64,000 nt of DNA from Hyphomicrobiales bacterium (GTDB lineage: Bacteria; Pseudomonadota; Alphaproteobacteria; Rhizobiales; Rhizobiaceae). Below, piece after piece: positions 62,417 through 64,000 of this stretch. Both the position numbers and the translations under genes were made by a program. The notes under the pieces were generated by a model that was given only the letters and a program-made list of their open reading frames with translations, had not been told where the DNA came from and searched no databases. How positions within the stretch are numbered: the stretch's first letter is position 1; each line of letters opens with the position of its first letter. Location of the stretch: the NCBI GenBank assembly GCA_017305835.1, contig JAFKJY010000052.1:1-64000 (forward strand), given 5' to 3'.

Positions 62417-63196
62417 TTACGACGAGGCGATCACCTCTGCCATCGGCCGCAATTCCATTCCCGCCTGCACGAGCGCGTCGCGTATCCGGCGCGCCATCGC
62501 CACTGCGCCGGGCGTGTCGCCATGCACGGCCACGGAATCGATCCGCGTCCTGATCGCGCCGCCGTCCTGCGTTTCGATGGACTGCGCCTCGACCATGCGC
62601 AGGACGCGCGCCACCGCCGCGTCGACGTCGTGGATCACCGACCCGGCCTGCTTGCGCGAGACGAGGTTGCCGCCCGGACCGTAGGCGCGGTCGGCATAGA
62701 CCTCGCGCGCCAGCGGCAGGCCGGCGCGCAGCGCCGCGCGCTCGGTGGCGAGCCCCGGCATGACCACGAAGATCAGATCGCGGCTCACGATGCCGATCGC
62801 ATTGGCGACCGCATCGGCGAGCTCGTCGTCCTCGTTCGCCATGTTCGCCAGCGAACCGTGCAGCTTGACATGCACCAGGCTGGTGCCGGCCGCGACCGCC
62901 AGCGCCTGCGCCGCGCCGATCTGGTAGATGACGTGCTTCTCCACGTCGGCGGGGCGCTCGCCCAGGATCGGCCGCCGGCCGAAGCCCCACAGGTCGAGGA
63001 AGCTCGGATGCGCGCCTGCTGCGACCCCTTTCGCCCTGGCGCTGGAGAGCGCGCGGTACATGACCAGCGGATCGCCGGCGTGGAACCCGCAGGCAAGGTT
63101 GGCCGAGGTGACGACGTCGAGCATCGCCTCGTCGTCGCCGAGGCTGTAGACGCCGAGGCCTTCGCCCATGTCGCAGTTGAGATCGATCCTGTTCAT
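62417..63196 (-). CDS. pxpA: LamB/YcsF family protein, 5-oxoprolinase subunit A-like
   Basis: 259 residues with PxpA hallmarks: IDLNCDMGEGLGVYSLGDDEAMLDVVTSANLACGFHAGDP, AHPSFLDLWGFGRR, YADRAYGPGGNLVSR. In E. coli-type systems PxpA acts with PxpBC to open 5-oxoproline using ATP. No pxpB or pxpC lies in the window. ATG overlaps the upstream amidohydrolase stop by 4 bp, so they are coupled. Confidence 0.9.
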   Translation of the reverse strand: MNRIDLNCDMGEGLGVYSLGDDEAMLDVVTSANLACGFHAGDPLVMYRALSSARAKGVAAGAHPSFLDLWGFGRRPILGERPADVEKHVIYQIGAAQALAVAAGTSLVHVKLHGSLANMANEDDELADAVANAIGIVSRDLIFVVMPGLATERAALRAGLPLAREVYADRAYGPGGNLVSRKQAGSVIHDVDAAVARVLRMVEAQSIETQDGGAIRTRIDSVAVHGDTPGAVAMARRIRDALVQAGMELRPMAEVIASS

Positions 63197-64000
63197 GAGG
63201 TTGCCCGCATGTCGACCGCGACGCCGGCCTTGTAGACGGCCTTGACGCGGGTGAAGCAGGAGATGTCTTCCGACAGCCTGCCGCCCAGGATGGCGATGTC
63301 GGCCGCCCAGCCGGGGGCCAGCCGGCCGACCTTGTCGAGGTCGAGATAGCGGGCCGCATCGAACGTGCCGGCATGCACGAGATCGGCGATGCCAAAGCCG
63401 GCCGCGTGAAGGCCGGTCATCTCCCTGTGGATCTCGCCGAACGCGATGCTGCCGAAGCCGGCATCGGTGCCGACGACGATGCGGGCGCCGAGCTCGTGCA
63501 GCCGGCGCGCGTTTTCCAGATCCGACCTCGCCCGTGCCTTCCTCGCCTCGAAGGCCGGATCGACGAGCTCGCCTTTCTCGATCAGCTCGATGCTTCTCGA
63601 CCGCGTCGAGATCGTCGCGCAGACGACGGTGCCGCTGCGCGCCAGCGCCTCGCCCGTGGCCTGCGAATAGGAGGGCGCGCCGTCCTCCTCGAGGAAGCTC
63701 ACATGCTCGACCCCGTCGATGCCGGCGGCCATGCACATGTCGAGCGAGCGGATCGACATGGCGTGCGCGGTCACCCGCTGCCCGTAGCGGTGGCCGGCGC
63801 GGACGATCGCGTCGAGCTGCTCCTGGGTGAAGGCGGATTTCTGCGGGACGGTGCCGCGCGTCGACCCGCCGGTCGCGGCGATCTTGACTGCGTCGGAGCC
63901 GGCTTCCACGTTGCGGCGCATCGCCTCCTCGATCGAGGCGAGGTCCGAGCACTCGCCGCCCCACAGATACATGTGGCCCCTGGGCGCGGTCAGCGGCGCG
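63193..64000 (-). CDS. Metal-dependent amidohydrolase, 5' partial at window end
   Basis: The frame is open through base 64000, so the N-terminus and its HxH motif are outside. Visible are carboxyl-Lys candidate DAVKIAATGG, His in VTAHAMSIRS and GVEHVSF, and Asp in VVGTDAGFG. It resembles the amidohydrolase at 56639-57823 in architecture and is likely an imidazolonepropionase-like or dipeptidase enzyme. Heads the pxpA-SDR-RraA group on this strand. Confidence 0.85.
   Translation of the reverse strand, partial: APLTAPRGHMYLWGGECSDLASIEEAMRRNVEAGSDAVKIAATGGSTRGTVPQKSAFTQEQLDAIVRAGHRYGQRVTAHAMSIRSLDMCMAAGIDGVEHVSFLEEDGAPSYSQATGEALARSGTVVCATISTRSRSIELIEKGELVDPAFEARKARARSDLENARRLHELGARIVVGTDAGFGSIAFGEIHREMTGLHAAGFGIADLVHAGTFDAARYLDLDKVGRLAPGWAADIAILGGRLSEDISCFTRVKAVYKAGVAVDMRATS

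Noticed and set aside
1..64000. CRISPR arrays, rRNA genes or prophage
   Set aside because: No regularly spaced repeats, rRNA sequence or phage structural genes were found.

Overview
The window is high-GC (roughly two thirds G+C) bacterial chromosome from an alphaproteobacterium, most likely Hyphomicrobiales (Rhizobiales) of a Mesorhizobium/Phyllobacteriaceae-like type. Supporting signs are a GcrA cell-cycle regulator, a SAM-II riboswitch before metZ, the argD-argF-hslO-apaG neighbourhood, DUF6460, and a RIME-like palindromic repeat. Genus and species cannot be fixed from the sequence alone.

Region 1 (1-5534): the 3' end of a membrane glycosyltransferase gene is interrupted by a complete 3,732-bp IS1595-family element (1743-5474). 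It has 25-bp imperfect terminal inverted repeats and a perfect 8-bp target duplication. Besides its transposase it carries passengers: a DUF4258/XRE toxin-antitoxin pair, a DUF6471 protein, a membrane protein and an unknown 153-residue protein. The lost end of the glycosyltransferase is still readable beyond the element.

Region 2 (5535-21800): core genes. These are ppk2, phoR-phoU (without pst or phoB), gcrA, argD-argF-hslO-apaG, a CDP-alcohol phosphatidyltransferase, an MmcQ/YjbR protein, a vapBC pair, SAM-II-controlled metZ, dcd, a GNAT, an MFS exporter, a 47-residue zinc-ribbon gene coupled to a NUDIX gene, tRNA-Gly(CCC) and DUF6460.

Region 3 (21800-33045): a MATE exporter, then two divergent units around a MarR-like palindrome. 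To the left is a livKHMGF-type ABC importer. To the right are a dihydroxyacetophenone-dioxygenase-like cupin, SDR, MarR, a ThDP decarboxylase-like enzyme and an aldehyde dehydrogenase. Together they read as uptake and side-chain shortening of an aromatic compound.

Region 4 (33047-42850): pyrD-DUF952, the RIME-like repeat, a small exported protein, a LuxR-type response regulator facing a transporter-linked hybrid histidine kinase, mscL, an aminotransferase and a malonyl-CoA synthetase-like ligase.

Region 5 (42865-48024): a TetR regulator divergent from an operon of a shikimate dehydrogenase-like enzyme, a TRAP transporter (dctP-dctQ-dctM) and an AroQ-like protein with altered active-site residues. 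A TetR-type palindrome sits inside the core promoter. This looks like uptake and catabolism of shikimate/quinate or a relative.

Region 6 (48031-55435): an AraC regulator divergent from a siderophore utilisation operon (TonB-dependent receptor, binding protein, permease, ATPase, siderophore-interacting reductase). No siderophore biosynthesis genes are present.

Region 7 (55446-64000, all minus strand): an amino-acid-type ABC importer with an amidohydrolase and an aminotransferase. Upstream lie a second amidohydrolase (cut by the window end), a PxpA/LamB-YcsF protein, an SDR without the usual Tyr-Lys pair, and an RraA-type aldolase-like protein. This reads as a catabolic cluster for an unidentified cyclic amide or modified amino acid.
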